A stretch of DNA of 58,746 nt, taken from Planctomycetota bacterium. GTDB lineage: Bacteria; Planctomycetota; Phycisphaerae; SM23-33. Below are positions 34,151 through 42,667 of this stretch, piece after piece (position 1 is the first letter of the stretch; each line of letters opens with the position of its first letter). Below the pieces are notes generated by a model. That model saw nothing but the letters and a program-made list of their open reading frames with translations. It was not told where the DNA came from and did no database searches. Location: the NCBI GenBank assembly GCA_024275995.1, contig JAJRYB010000046.1:1-58746 (forward strand), given 5' to 3'. Made by a program: the position numbers and the translations under genes.

Positions 34151-35568
34151 TGAGCATCTCCCTACGAACACGCGTCGTGACTACGGTGGTCCTTCTGATC
34201 GCCCTGGTGGTCCTCGTTACGCTGGCTGTGGCGTACCGCGAGATGGTTGAAGCGATGTACTACGCCATTGACCAAATCGTCCTGCGAGATGCCAAGGTCG
34301 TGCGAACCGAGTTGCTGGCTGGCAACGCCGACACACGAAACGACACACAGAGGTTATCCGAAATCACGAAGGTCCTGTCCGGGACGGATCGGATTCATTC
34401 TCCATTGTATCGCATCTGGATCGAGGGGGAATCGAACGATCTCCTGGCGAGTGACTCGCCTTCCACAGGTCGATACCGTGCCTTGGCGGATGTTCCGCTT
34501 CCGAGCCTTGCCGAGGAGAAGAAGCATCAGATCACCACGATTACCGCCGAAGGCCGAGAGTATCGAGCCTTGGCCATGTTCGTTACCTTCCCCGACTCGA
34601 CGCAGATCGTCAACGCGGTGATCGCTACGCCATGCGATTACGCCCTTCATGAGATTGAAGAATTCCGGCGTTTCATGTTAATTCTCGGGGGGATTGTGAT
34701 CGTGGTTGCCGGAGCGGTCGCCGCTCTGCTCGTTCTTGGCGCGATGCGCCCCGTCGGCGCGTTGGCTGACCGGCTGCGCAAAATTACGCACCAGAATCTG
34801 TCGGACTCGTCGATTGACTACACGTCAATCCCCTCCGACCTTCGCCCCTTCGCCGAGTCGGTGAGCACCATGTTGGATCGGCTTGGTGAGGCATTCGAGC
34901 AACAGAAGCGATTCACAGCCGACGCCGCTCACGAACTTCGAAGTCCGCTGGCCGTGGCCAAGAGCACCATTCAGGCCACACTATCGATGCCCGCCGGCGA
35001 GCGCGACTACCTCGATATGGCAAGGTCGGAACTGGAGGACCTCCTTCGGATGGAGCATCTGATAGAGCAATTACTGGTGCTGGCTCGCCTGGAGGAGGAA
35101 ACGTCCACACCCAAGGACAATATTGAGTTACAAGACCTGTTGGACGAATCGGTCGCCCCCTTCAAGGAATCCTCACGAGGAATTTCTGTCGTTCTCGACG
35201 AACCGGTCCCACAAGTTCTCGTCCAGGGATACCGTGATGAGTTACTTCGCCTACTGTTCAACCTTATCGACAATGCTGTCCGGCACGGTCCAATCGACGG
35301 AATCGTAACCGTCGGGGCAGAGCTTTGCGGCGACCAGTGCGTTCGGATAACCGTACACGATGAAGGAGGGAACATCCCTCCGGAAGCAATCCCCCACCTG
35401 GCCGAGCGTTTCTATCGCGCGGACGCATCGAGAACACGGGCCACAGGAGGAGCCGGACTGGGGCTTGCTATCGCAGCGGAGATTGTCCAACGACACGGAG
35501 GACGCATCGAGATTCAATCCTCGCCCGAAGATGGGACGCTCATAACCGTCACCCTGGCAATTTGCTAG
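34150..35568 (+). CDS. Sensor histidine kinase partner of the OmpR-type regulator
   Basis: A 472-residue membrane kinase, start ATG 34150 overlapping the regulator stop. TM1 is at 10-28, a periplasmic sensor domain of about 145 residues follows, and TM2 is at 175-197. Then come a HAMP linker, the phosphorylated His261 in DAAHELRSPLAVAKST, the N-box LLFNLIDNAVRHG and the G-boxes GGAGLGLAIAAEIVQRHGG. The layout is that of PmrB/CusS/QseC-type sensors. The sensor domain has no recognised ligand motif. Tight coupling to a sugar-transferase and lipid-modifying genes suggests that it senses envelope stress. Confidence 0.95.
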   Translation: MSISLRTRVVTTVVLLIALVVLVTLAVAYREMVEAMYYAIDQIVLRDAKVVRTELLAGNADTRNDTQRLSEITKVLSGTDRIHSPLYRIWIEGESNDLLASDSPSTGRYRALADVPLPSLAEEKKHQITTITAEGREYRALAMFVTFPDSTQIVNAVIATPCDYALHEIEEFRRFMLILGGIVIVVAGAVAALLVLGAMRPVGALADRLRKITHQNLSDSSIDYTSIPSDLRPFAESVSTMLDRLGEAFEQQKRFTADAAHELRSPLAVAKSTIQATLSMPAGERDYLDMARSELEDLLRMEHLIEQLLVLARLEEETSTPKDNIELQDLLDESVAPFKESSRGISVVLDEPVPQVLVQGYRDELLRLLFNLIDNAVRHGPIDGIVTVGAELCGDQCVRITVHDEGGNIPPEAIPHLAERFYRADASRTRATGGAGLGLAIAAEIVQRHGGRIEIQSSPEDGTLITVTLAIC

Positions 35569-35655
35569 CTCGTTTCCCATCCATCATTTCCGGATAATTT
35601 CACATTTCTTGCCTGACTTCAGGTTGCTGCAAGGTTCGGTCGGTATCTTTCGGCC

Positions 35656-38340
35656 ATGGAACAGGGGTTCTTGCAGACCGATACGGATATCGCCCTGCCC
35701 TGCGCTCGGAGTTTCCGCGACGCAGGTACAGAGTCCCCTTCCATCACAGTCATTGTCCCAACACTCAATGAGCGTGAGAATATCGCGAAACTCATACCGC
35801 GAATCGACTCATCGCTGAGGGCTGCGGGGCTTGATGCGGAGATTCTGGTTGTTGACGGCGGGTCAACCGATGGGACACCTCCGGCAGTCAAAACGCCAGG
35901 CGACAATCTTCCCGTACGCCTGCTCGAAACGCGGGGAAGGGGCGGGCTTGCAGGCGATGTAATCCGAGCGGCGAGGGTAGCCAGAGGGCAATTCGTAGCC
36001 GTCATGGACGCGGACCTCAGCCATCCGCCGGAGAAACTCCCTGACCTTCTTCGTCCGCTTCTTCGCGATCACTGCGACATGACCATCGGCAGCCGGTATG
36101 CGCCTGGAGGAAACACCCCCGACTGGCCATGGATTCGCCGGTTAGCGTCACGGTGTGGTTCACTTCTGGCTTTGCCCTTTGTGAACGTCGAGGATCCCAT
36201 GTCCGGGTTCTTCGCCATTCGTAGAGACAAACTGATTGAACTCGGGCAGCAGGCCAAAGGGTTCAAGATCGGCCTGGAGGTACTCGCCCGGGGCGGCGAT
36301 TCTCTTCGCGTTCAGGAAATCCCCATCGAGTTTCGCGATCGCCGGGCGGGACAAACGAAGTTTGGCCGCAAGCAGGTGTTTGAGTATCTACAGCAACTGG
36401 GACGATTGTCCGGAGGAAGGCCTTCGGCCGGCTCCACTGTCCGCTGGGCGATGGTCGGGTTGCTTGGAATGGGTCTGGATATCGGACTCTTCACGATGTT
36501 GCAGTATCTTGGTTTCAAGATTCTCCTGTCGCACTCCATCAGTTTTCTTGCAGCGACCATCTTGAATTTTCTTCTCAACTGGAAGTGGGCGTTTCGACCT
36601 ACTGACAACACGCCCAGTTACATCGGCTATCTGGTGGTCTGCGTTCTGGCGTATATCCTGCGGGCGGGTATGATCGCCCAGATGGTCGAAGTGCAGCACT
36701 GGTCTCCGCAGATCGCACTGATTGCGGGCATCGTATCCGGCGCTCTTGTGAATTACGTGGGTTCGGCATGGTTTATATTCCGGCGGGCGGATGAAATAGC
36801 TTCTCGCGCCATTAATTGGCGTGTGCTTGCGACGGCAGTCGTGGCATATTCCGTCGTGATACGCCTTTTGTACGGCGGCCTGATGAACCTCATCCCGGAG
36901 GAAGCCTACTACTGGAATTACGCTCAACACCTGGACTACGGATACCTGGATCACCCGCCCATGGTGGCGTGGATGATCTGGCTGTCAACATCGCTGTTTG
37001 GGAATTCCGAATTGGCCGTTCGCCTCCCAAGCATGCTCTGCTGGATTGGAACGTCGTACTTTATCTGGAAATCCACACGCATGCTTTTCAACAAGACGAG
37101 CGCCTTCGTCGCGGTGGCCTTGATGGCGTGCCTGCCGGCGTTCTTATTGACGGGACTGCTGAGCACGCCTGACGCCTTCCTCTTCGTATTCTGGGCGGGT
37201 TGTCTTTACTTCATCCAGTGCGCCGTTCTCCTGAATCGCAAGAGGGCGTGGTATGCAGCCGCCCTGTTCGCCGGATTGGGCTTGCTGAGTAAATACACGA
37301 TGGGGCTTTTCGGACTTGCCGTAATCGCCTTCATGCTCATCGACCGGCGATCGAGAAAGTGGTGGCGACGGCCCGAACCTTACCTGGCCCTCGGAATCGC
37401 TTTTGTCATCTTTTCCCCCGTCATTCTCTGGAACGCCCGGAATAATTGGGTGTCCTTCCTGTTCCAATCCGCCCGCCGACTCTCGCTCAAGACTGAGTTC
37501 GGCCTGTTCGATCTGCTCGGGGCGGCAGTTGTTCTCGTAACCCCCATGGGCCTGATCGGGGGAATCAAAGCGATACTGCCCCGGCGATGGGGAGGCGTTG
37601 TTGTGCGCGGGCACAACTTCTCCATACGCGCCAAACGATTGTCCGCGTTCCTGACCCTAATGCCACTGGCAGTGTTCGTCGCGTTCAGCCTGCGCTACTC
37701 GCCGAAGCTGAACTGGATCGGGGTGGCCTTCCTGGCAGCAGTACCTTTTCTTGCGAACGATATGTGTTCATGGAATCCACGGTCCCATCCTCTCACGCAA
37801 TGGGGTCGCAAAGCGTGGCCTTCGACGCTGGTGGGGCTGCTGCTGCTCTTCGGGTTCCTGGGCTTTTACTCGATCTCGGGATTTCCGGGAATCGCTCCCG
37901 TCAATAAATTGAACGTATACAGCCCCTCCGCATGGAACGGACTGAGCAGATCGGTGGAAAATATCCGCGAGAGGACCTCTCGACAGGCTGGAATTCCGGC
38001 AATAGTGGTGGGAATGGACAAGTACTTCATCAGCAGCGAGCTGGCTTTTTATCACGGCGCGGGCCTGGTGGACGGAACTCCTCGCGTGGCCGGCAGAGGG
38101 CTGTTCCCAAAGAACTTCGCGGGAGATCGCGGGTTGATGTGGAACTTTTGGGTTCCGCGAGAGAGACTCCTTGGCCGACCTGTTGTGCTGGTGTCCTTCG
38201 ATCGCGGCAGCTTGGAGGGGCCGTGGCTTATGGACCATTTTGAGCGCCTCTCCCCCGTCCAGCGACAAGGCGTCAGCAAGAACGGGAGACTTATAACGGC
38301 GTTCTACTGGAGAGCGGGCTATGGTTATCGCGACCGATAG
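35656..38340 (+). CDS. GT2 polyprenyl-phosphate sugar synthase-GtrA-PMT (ArnT-like) fusion
   Basis: An 894-residue membrane protein with three joined modules. About 28-250 is a DPM1-like GT2 domain (VIVPTLNERENIAKLI, VVDGGSTDGT, DxD-type site in MDADLSHPPEKL, DPMSGFFAIRR) that makes a lipid-phosphate sugar. About 255-375 is a GtrA-type four-helix flippase-like domain (WAMVGLLGMGLDIGLF, FLLNWKWAF). From about 385 is a PMT_2/GT83-type transferase (EEAYYWNYAQHLDYGYLDHPPM with the conserved acidic residues). One protein could therefore make, flip and transfer a sugar to a periplasmic acceptor such as lipid A. It lies between the two-component system and a phosphatase gene, which it overlaps by 20 bases. 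Confidence 0.92.
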   Translation: MEQGFLQTDTDIALPCARSFRDAGTESPSITVIVPTLNERENIAKLIPRIDSSLRAAGLDAEILVVDGGSTDGTPPAVKTPGDNLPVRLLETRGRGGLAGDVIRAARVARGQFVAVMDADLSHPPEKLPDLLRPLLRDHCDMTIGSRYAPGGNTPDWPWIRRLASRCGSLLALPFVNVEDPMSGFFAIRRDKLIELGQQAKGFKIGLEVLARGGDSLRVQEIPIEFRDRRAGQTKFGRKQVFEYLQQLGRLSGGRPSAGSTVRWAMVGLLGMGLDIGLFTMLQYLGFKILLSHSISFLAATILNFLLNWKWAFRPTDNTPSYIGYLVVCVLAYILRAGMIAQMVEVQHWSPQIALIAGIVSGALVNYVGSAWFIFRRADEIASRAINWRVLATAVVAYSVVIRLLYGGLMNLIPEEAYYWNYAQHLDYGYLDHPPMVAWMIWLSTSLFGNSELAVRLPSMLCWIGTSYFIWKSTRMLFNKTSAFVAVALMACLPAFLLTGLLSTPDAFLFVFWAGCLYFIQCAVLLNRKRAWYAAALFAGLGLLSKYTMGLFGLAVIAFMLIDRRSRKWWRRPEPYLALGIAFVIFSPVILWNARNNWVSFLFQSARRLSLKTEFGLFDLLGAAVVLVTPMGLIGGIKAILPRRWGGVVVRGHNFSIRAKRLSAFLTLMPLAVFVAFSLRYSPKLNWIGVAFLAAVPFLANDMCSWNPRSHPLTQWGRKAWPSTLVGLLLLFGFLGFYSISGFPGIAPVNKLNVYSPSAWNGLSRSVENIRERTSRQAGIPAIVVGMDKYFISSELAFYHGAGLVDGTPRVAGRGLFPKNFAGDRGLMWNFWVPRERLLGRPVVLVSFDRGSLEGPWLMDHFERLSPVQRQGVSKNGRLITAFYWRAGYGYRDR

Positions 38341-38995
38341 GACAATTGGTTCCACTGCGTCTGTACGTGGCCGCCTCCTTGCGATCATGCAATTCGCCTC
38401 GGCTGTGTTGCTGTCGCTGACCATCGGATGCCGGAAACCATCGCAAATGGCGACCCGGGGGAGCGAGTCCCCGAAGACCCCTGACACGCACTTGCCTGGC
38501 GTGCCCAATTTCAGCAAGGTCTGTGATGGTCTCTATCGTGGCGGCCAGCCCACGGAAGCCGGTTACCAGGCACTCAAAGACATGAAAATTCGCACCATAG
38601 TTACGCTGAGACTGCTGGGACGATCTTCCGATAAACTCAAGCGGGGCGGGTTCCGTACCTACCACATATCTTTCAAACACATCCATCCCGAAACCGAGGA
38701 TGTGCTGAAATTTCTATCAATAGCAACGAATCCCGATAATCGCCCCGTCTTCGTTCACTGTCGCGAAGGGGTGGACAGAACCGGAATGATGGTCGCCGTC
38801 TACCGGATGGTGGTGCAGGATTGGCCCAAGGCCAAGGCTGTTAAGGAAATGAAGCGGATGGGATTCAACGAATGGAACGTGCCAATCGAACGCTATCTCT
38901 CGAATGTGGACGTAGAGAGACTGAAGCGGGAACTGGCCAGGCGCGCTGCGAATGACCGACCTGCAATTACACACCGCAAAAGGATTCCATCATGA
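38321..38995 (+). CDS. Dual-specificity/tyrosine-phosphatase-like protein, exported
   Basis: A 224-residue protein, start ATG 38321 with GGAG eight bases before it and overlapping the previous gene. A hydrophobic segment (AIMQFASAVLLSLTIGC) followed by Cys37 suggests a lipoprotein or membrane-anchored form. The CX5R active site is HCREGVDRTG with Cys147 and Arg153, and LYRGGQPTEAGYQALKDM is typical of the DSP-like group that includes DUF442-type enzymes. It may dephosphorylate a lipid or sugar phosphate in the periplasm rather than a protein. This fits its place between a lipid glycosylation gene and a methyltransferase gene, but it is inferred. Confidence 0.9.
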   Translation: MVIATDRTIGSTASVRGRLLAIMQFASAVLLSLTIGCRKPSQMATRGSESPKTPDTHLPGVPNFSKVCDGLYRGGQPTEAGYQALKDMKIRTIVTLRLLGRSSDKLKRGGFRTYHISFKHIHPETEDVLKFLSIATNPDNRPVFVHCREGVDRTGMMVAVYRMVVQDWPKAKAVKEMKRMGFNEWNVPIERYLSNVDVERLKRELARRAANDRPAITHRKRIPS

Positions 38996-39756
38996 CATTA
39001 CGTCAACGATGCGTCAGCATCGGACACTTCCTGTTCCGGTTTCGAAGTTTCCTGCCGTTGGCAATGTTTATCAGTCTGACAGGCCTGTTCTGGGAGACCA
39101 TTCCCAGGAACACAACCTACTCGGCCTATCTTTGGCGAGCGATCGCCGGCGGCGTGACCTTGGCGGGCGTTATCCTCAGATGCGCCACAATCGGGCGGGT
39201 TCCGCGAGGGACATCCGGACGGAACACAAAGCGGCAAAAGGCAACCGTCCTGAATACCACGGGGATATATTCCATCGTCAGAAACCCGCTGTACCTCGGA
39301 AACGCGATGGTATGGCTCGGCATCACATTATTGCTCGAAAATCTCCTGTTGACGGCGATATTCGGGACGGGGCTTTTGATTTACTATCTTTTCATCGTAT
39401 GTGCGGAACAAGAGTATTTGTCTGAGCAGTTCGGCCGGCAGTATGCCTCGTATGCCATGCGCACCCCCGCACTCATCCCCCGATTGCGCGGATGGGTTCC
39501 CGCGGATCGTCCCTTCTCCTGGCGCATGGTGCTCCGGCGAGAACACGACAGTATCTTCAGCGCAGCTACGGGAATCGTGTTTGTCTTTCAGTGCATGGAC
39601 TTTCGGACCCATTCGGAACATCCCACGCTGCGGCGCGAATGGCTGATTCCCTGGTTGGTGATCGCATGTCTTTGGATTACCCTGAAAGTGCTGAAGAAAC
39701 GGACCAGCCTGCTTCATGTGCCGCGAGAGGTTTCAACAAAACAACCGGCCGGGTGA
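38992..39756 (+). CDS. ICMT/PEMT-like membrane methyltransferase
   Basis: A 254-residue polytopic protein whose ATGA start overlaps the phosphatase stop. Hydrophobic segments are at about 20-36, 45-65, 95-135 and 215-232. The SAM-site pattern of the isoprenylcysteine methyltransferase family is visible as GIYSIVRNPLYLGNAMVWLG, then CAEQEYLSEQFGRQYASYAMRTP. Bacterial members methylate lipids; LmtA of Leptospira, as I recall, methylates the lipid A 1-phosphate and belongs to this group. With an ArnT-like fusion and a phosphatase in the same operon, masking of envelope phosphate groups is a coherent role. Confidence 0.87.
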   Translation: MTLRQRCVSIGHFLFRFRSFLPLAMFISLTGLFWETIPRNTTYSAYLWRAIAGGVTLAGVILRCATIGRVPRGTSGRNTKRQKATVLNTTGIYSIVRNPLYLGNAMVWLGITLLLENLLLTAIFGTGLLIYYLFIVCAEQEYLSEQFGRQYASYAMRTPALIPRLRGWVPADRPFSWRMVLRREHDSIFSAATGIVFVFQCMDFRTHSEHPTLRREWLIPWLVIACLWITLKVLKKRTSLLHVPREVSTKQPAG

Positions 39757-39796
39757 ACTCTGTCGCGCACTCTTTCATGTTTCCCGGCCCTCTCTG

Positions 39797-40375
39797 TCAG
39801 TAAGCCAACATCACGAGCGTCGCGTGAAGCGCCCCGGCGCACAGCGTGCAGATGCCGGCGGTCTTGTGCATCTTCATAATGAGCCTGCCCCTGAAGCGCT
39901 TCGCTCGTCGAAGCAGGGCAAGGCACACGGTAAGCGCCACCAGCGAAAGGGTCAGTATCCCCGTAGGTTCGACAAAACTCGCCAGCGACAACCCCTCGCC
40001 GCCGTGCTCGTGGGCGGCGCGGCCTGAACCTTCCAGCGTCTCGGCAAACTGTGGAAGGCGAGGCAGGTATTTCTCCGGGTTCTCCAGGAACGACGACTTG
40101 CATTGCAGGCAGCAGAAGAACACACGCTTGCCTTTGTAATCGACGTGGATATTCGGGTCTATCTTCTTCCCGATCATCACCGGACATTCCGTCTGCACGG
40201 GTCCGGAAGCAGCAGGTTCTCCTGCAGGTAAATGGGATTCTTCTCCGTCGGCGGAGCAAACCCCGACTACTACCAACAGAACCAGTGTTCCGAGAACAAT
40301 TCGCGCCGACGGCAGAGAACAGGCGGCTCAGGCGGCTTTCGTTCCGACAATCGATCTTGTTACGTTTCGCTTCAT
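39797..40375 (-). CDS. YHS-domain membrane protein, with in-frame TGA at codon 16
   Basis: From the ATG at 40375, which has an excellent AGGGG about seven bases upstream, the frame reads MKRNVTRSIVGTKAA, then TGA (40330-40328), then AACSLPSARIVLGTLVLLVVVGVCSADGEE. This is a normal signal peptide interrupted by one stop. Translation could instead begin at TTG 40276, giving 159 residues with a shortened signal. The mature part has a YHS-type metal-binding module (TECPVMIGKKIDPNIHVDYK, then FFCCLQCKSSFLENPEKYL) and two C-terminal hydrophobic segments. YHS modules bind copper or other soft metals. The stop lies in a 9-bp tandem duplication, so it may be recent. Confidence 0.72.
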
Positions 40376-40435
40376 GGTTCGTCCCCTAAATGAGATAACA
40401 TGTTCCAGCACTTTTCCTCAACGCATGGGAGCGTC

Positions 40436-41530
40436 TCAGGGTTCCCTGATGGGTGTAGTTTCTTTCATCTCTGACAGGTGCGACGTGTCATCATCGACCA
40501 GAGGACCGCGGGGTGAAAAGAACCCCGCTCCCGCCCTTGCGGCGAGTATCGCGCCGACGGCTACGTGAACCGCGTCCCAGAAACGCAGGCACAAAAGGAA
40601 GGCGGCACAGCGGGGCTGGGATATCGCGATACCCGCCACCGCCAGTATTCCGAACATCCCGGCGTCCAGCGTTCCGACGCCGCTTGGGGTAAGCTGGACC
40701 GCCAGCAGGACCTGGCAGGTCATGAAGATCAGGCTCAGCTCCGCCACGTTCAGACCGATTCGCCAGCCCAGGTAGAAAAACGCGAGCGGCTTCAGGAAGA
40801 TAACAATATGCCCCAGCATGTACATGCAGAAGGCCGGGACGACCGCCGAACCCTCCTCGCGGAATACCTGCGAGACCTGGCGCTCCACCCGAAGGGTCCG
40901 AATACGCAGGTTCCGGAAAAAGTGCGGGAACAGCTTCGTTTTCGACAGCAGCCTGACCAGCCCCGTAAGTGGCGCCCACGTCCGCCACAGCGAAACCCAC
41001 AGCACGATCGACAGGCTGAGCGCAACCGTTGCTACGACTACTTCGGTGATTCCCAGCGCCAGGTTCGCCGGTTGGAACAGGACATCGCGAAAAGCGATCG
41101 CGGCCGCGATCGCAACGATGCCGAGGAACAGCAGAAAGCTGAGCGCTTCGAGGCATTTTCCCAGCAGTACGGTTCCCGCGATTTTCTGGTATCCGAGTCC
41201 GGTTTTGCGCCCGGCGTAGATCACCTTGACCGGTTCGCCGCCGAGGTACGTCGAGGGAGTAAGGATGTTGCCCGCCTGGCCGACGACAGTCGCCTTGATC
41301 AGAACGCTCATCGGCATCCGGCAGCCCGCCGCTCGCGCCAGTATGCTCCACGCAAGAGCCTGGAGCACCGCCAGCAGAGCGACGACGAATCCGATCAGGA
41401 GGAACGCGAGGAGTCCCGTCTCCAGGACGGCGTTTAGCGTTTCGTCGAAACCGACGTACCAGATCACCCCCGCCAGAAGGACGACGGAAGCTATTGCGCT
41501 GATCGCAAGTTTTGTCGCGCGTGTGATCAT
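40436..41530 (-). CDS. Lysylphosphatidylglycerol synthase TM-region/UPF0104 family flippase
   Basis: A 364-residue polytopic protein, start ATG 41530 with AGGA upstream. It has about seven to eight hydrophobic helices. Family signatures are GQAGNILTPSTYLGGEPVKVIYAGRKTG (here written in two parts in the protein, near residues 78-105), GTVLLGKCLEAL and LTPSGVGTLDAGMFG near residue 300. This family is the flippase half of MprF and also occurs alone beside lipid and glycan synthesis genes. It is divergent from the CerR-like gene 151 bases away and may move a sphingolipid or glycolipid across the inner membrane. That substrate is inference. Confidence 0.86.
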   Translation of the reverse strand: MITRATKLAISAIASVVLLAGVIWYVGFDETLNAVLETGLLAFLLIGFVVALLAVLQALAWSILARAAGCRMPMSVLIKATVVGQAGNILTPSTYLGGEPVKVIYAGRKTGLGYQKIAGTVLLGKCLEALSFLLFLGIVAIAAAIAFRDVLFQPANLALGITEVVVATVALSLSIVLWVSLWRTWAPLTGLVRLLSKTKLFPHFFRNLRIRTLRVERQVSQVFREEGSAVVPAFCMYMLGHIVIFLKPLAFFYLGWRIGLNVAELSLIFMTCQVLLAVQLTPSGVGTLDAGMFGILAVAGIAISQPRCAAFLLCLRFWDAVHVAVGAILAARAGAGFFSPRGPLVDDDTSHLSEMKETTPIREP

Positions 41531-41681
41531 CCGTCCTGTTCCAGTCCCGAAAGGCTGCGACCTGCAGTGAAGGTAAGGCCTGATCGCATTAGAGTCAACA
41601 GGCCCCGACCTGAGTGAACTGGCAAAGAAGGCTGTTGGATTGTAGTATCGCTCCGTCACGAACGATAGAGGGTCAAAAAGG

Positions 41682-42662
41682 ATGAGAGCGCTGGTAACCG
41701 GAGCGACGGGATTCGTCGGCAGCCATCTCGCAGCCCGCCTGCTGGACGAAGGGTTTTCCGTGCGCTGCCTCGTGCGCCCCACAAGCAGCCTGGCGAACCT
41801 GGAAGGTCTGGACGTGGAGACTTCCGTCGGCTCGCTGGAAGAAGGCGATACGCTCCCTGCCGCCCTTTGCGACGTGGACTACGTGTTTCACGCAGCCGCT
41901 CTCACGCGGGCGCGAACGCGAGAGGAATACTTCGCCGTGAACGCCGATGGGACCGGCAGGCTTATCGAAGCGTCCTTGCGCTGCAAATCGAGACCGCGCC
42001 GGTTCGTTTACGTCAGTTCCCTGGCAGCAGTGGGGCCGAACCCCGCCGAAAAGCCTCTGGACGAGACTGCCGCTCCGCACCCCATCGACTGGTACGGGCA
42101 AAGCAAGCTCGCCGGAGAGCGGATCGTCCTGGAAAAAAGCGACGAGCTGGACGTGACGATCGTCCGCCCGCCCGCGGTGTACGGGCCTGGCGATACGAAC
42201 TTCCTGCCGCTATTGCGAACCGCGCGGAAGTATCGCTTCGTCCCCATCATCGGGAAACCGTCCAAGCAGGTGAGCTTCGTGTACGCCGCCGACCTTGCCG
42301 AGGGGATCTTCCTGGCGGCGTCCAGCCCCGGCGCAGCCGGGCAAACGTACTTCGTCGGAAGCTCGACACACGAAATGCGACAGGTCGTCGAGGCGGTTTC
42401 ACTCGCCCTCGGCATGCGTCTGAGAGCACTTCCCATCCCCACGCTGCTGGCGAAACTTGCGGGTGAACTCGGCGAGATCAAGTGGACCCTTACCGGCAGG
42501 TCTCAGATTATCTCAAGGCGGAAGGTGCGCGACCTGCTCCAGGACCGCTGGACGTGCTCGTGGAAAAAGGCGATCGACGAACTTGGATACAGGCCCGGCT
42601 ATACACTCGCGGAGGGTATGAAACAGACGGCCCAATGGTACATCCGCCACGGATGGATGTAG
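41682..42662 (+). CDS. NAD(P)-dependent epimerase/reductase, CerR-like
   Basis: A 326-residue extended short-chain dehydrogenase. The Rossmann motif TGATGFVGSH is at residues 6-15, the catalytic Ser/Tyr/Lys set is in YVSSLAAVG, Tyr138 and Lys142 (WYGQSKLAGE), and RPPAVYGPGD follows. Alone this family is ambiguous (sugar epimerase or 3-beta-HSD-like reductase). Beside a serine-palmitoyltransferase-like gene and a BcerS-like gene it fits CerR, which in Caulobacter reduces the keto group of the ceramide precursor. ATG 41682 is preceded by a short AAAAAGG. Confidence 0.85.
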   Translation: MRALVTGATGFVGSHLAARLLDEGFSVRCLVRPTSSLANLEGLDVETSVGSLEEGDTLPAALCDVDYVFHAAALTRARTREEYFAVNADGTGRLIEASLRCKSRPRRFVYVSSLAAVGPNPAEKPLDETAAPHPIDWYGQSKLAGERIVLEKSDELDVTIVRPPAVYGPGDTNFLPLLRTARKYRFVPIIGKPSKQVSFVYAADLAEGIFLAASSPGAAGQTYFVGSSTHEMRQVVEAVSLALGMRLRALPIPTLLAKLAGELGEIKWTLTGRSQIISRRKVRDLLQDRWTCSWKKAIDELGYRPGYTLAEGMKQTAQWYIRHGWM

Positions 42663-42667
42663 GATCG

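Noticed and set aside
40328-40330. TGA in the YHS gene as a selenocysteine codon
   Set aside because: It lies in a signal peptide, where selenocysteine would have no role, and no SECIS-like hairpin is evident just downstream.
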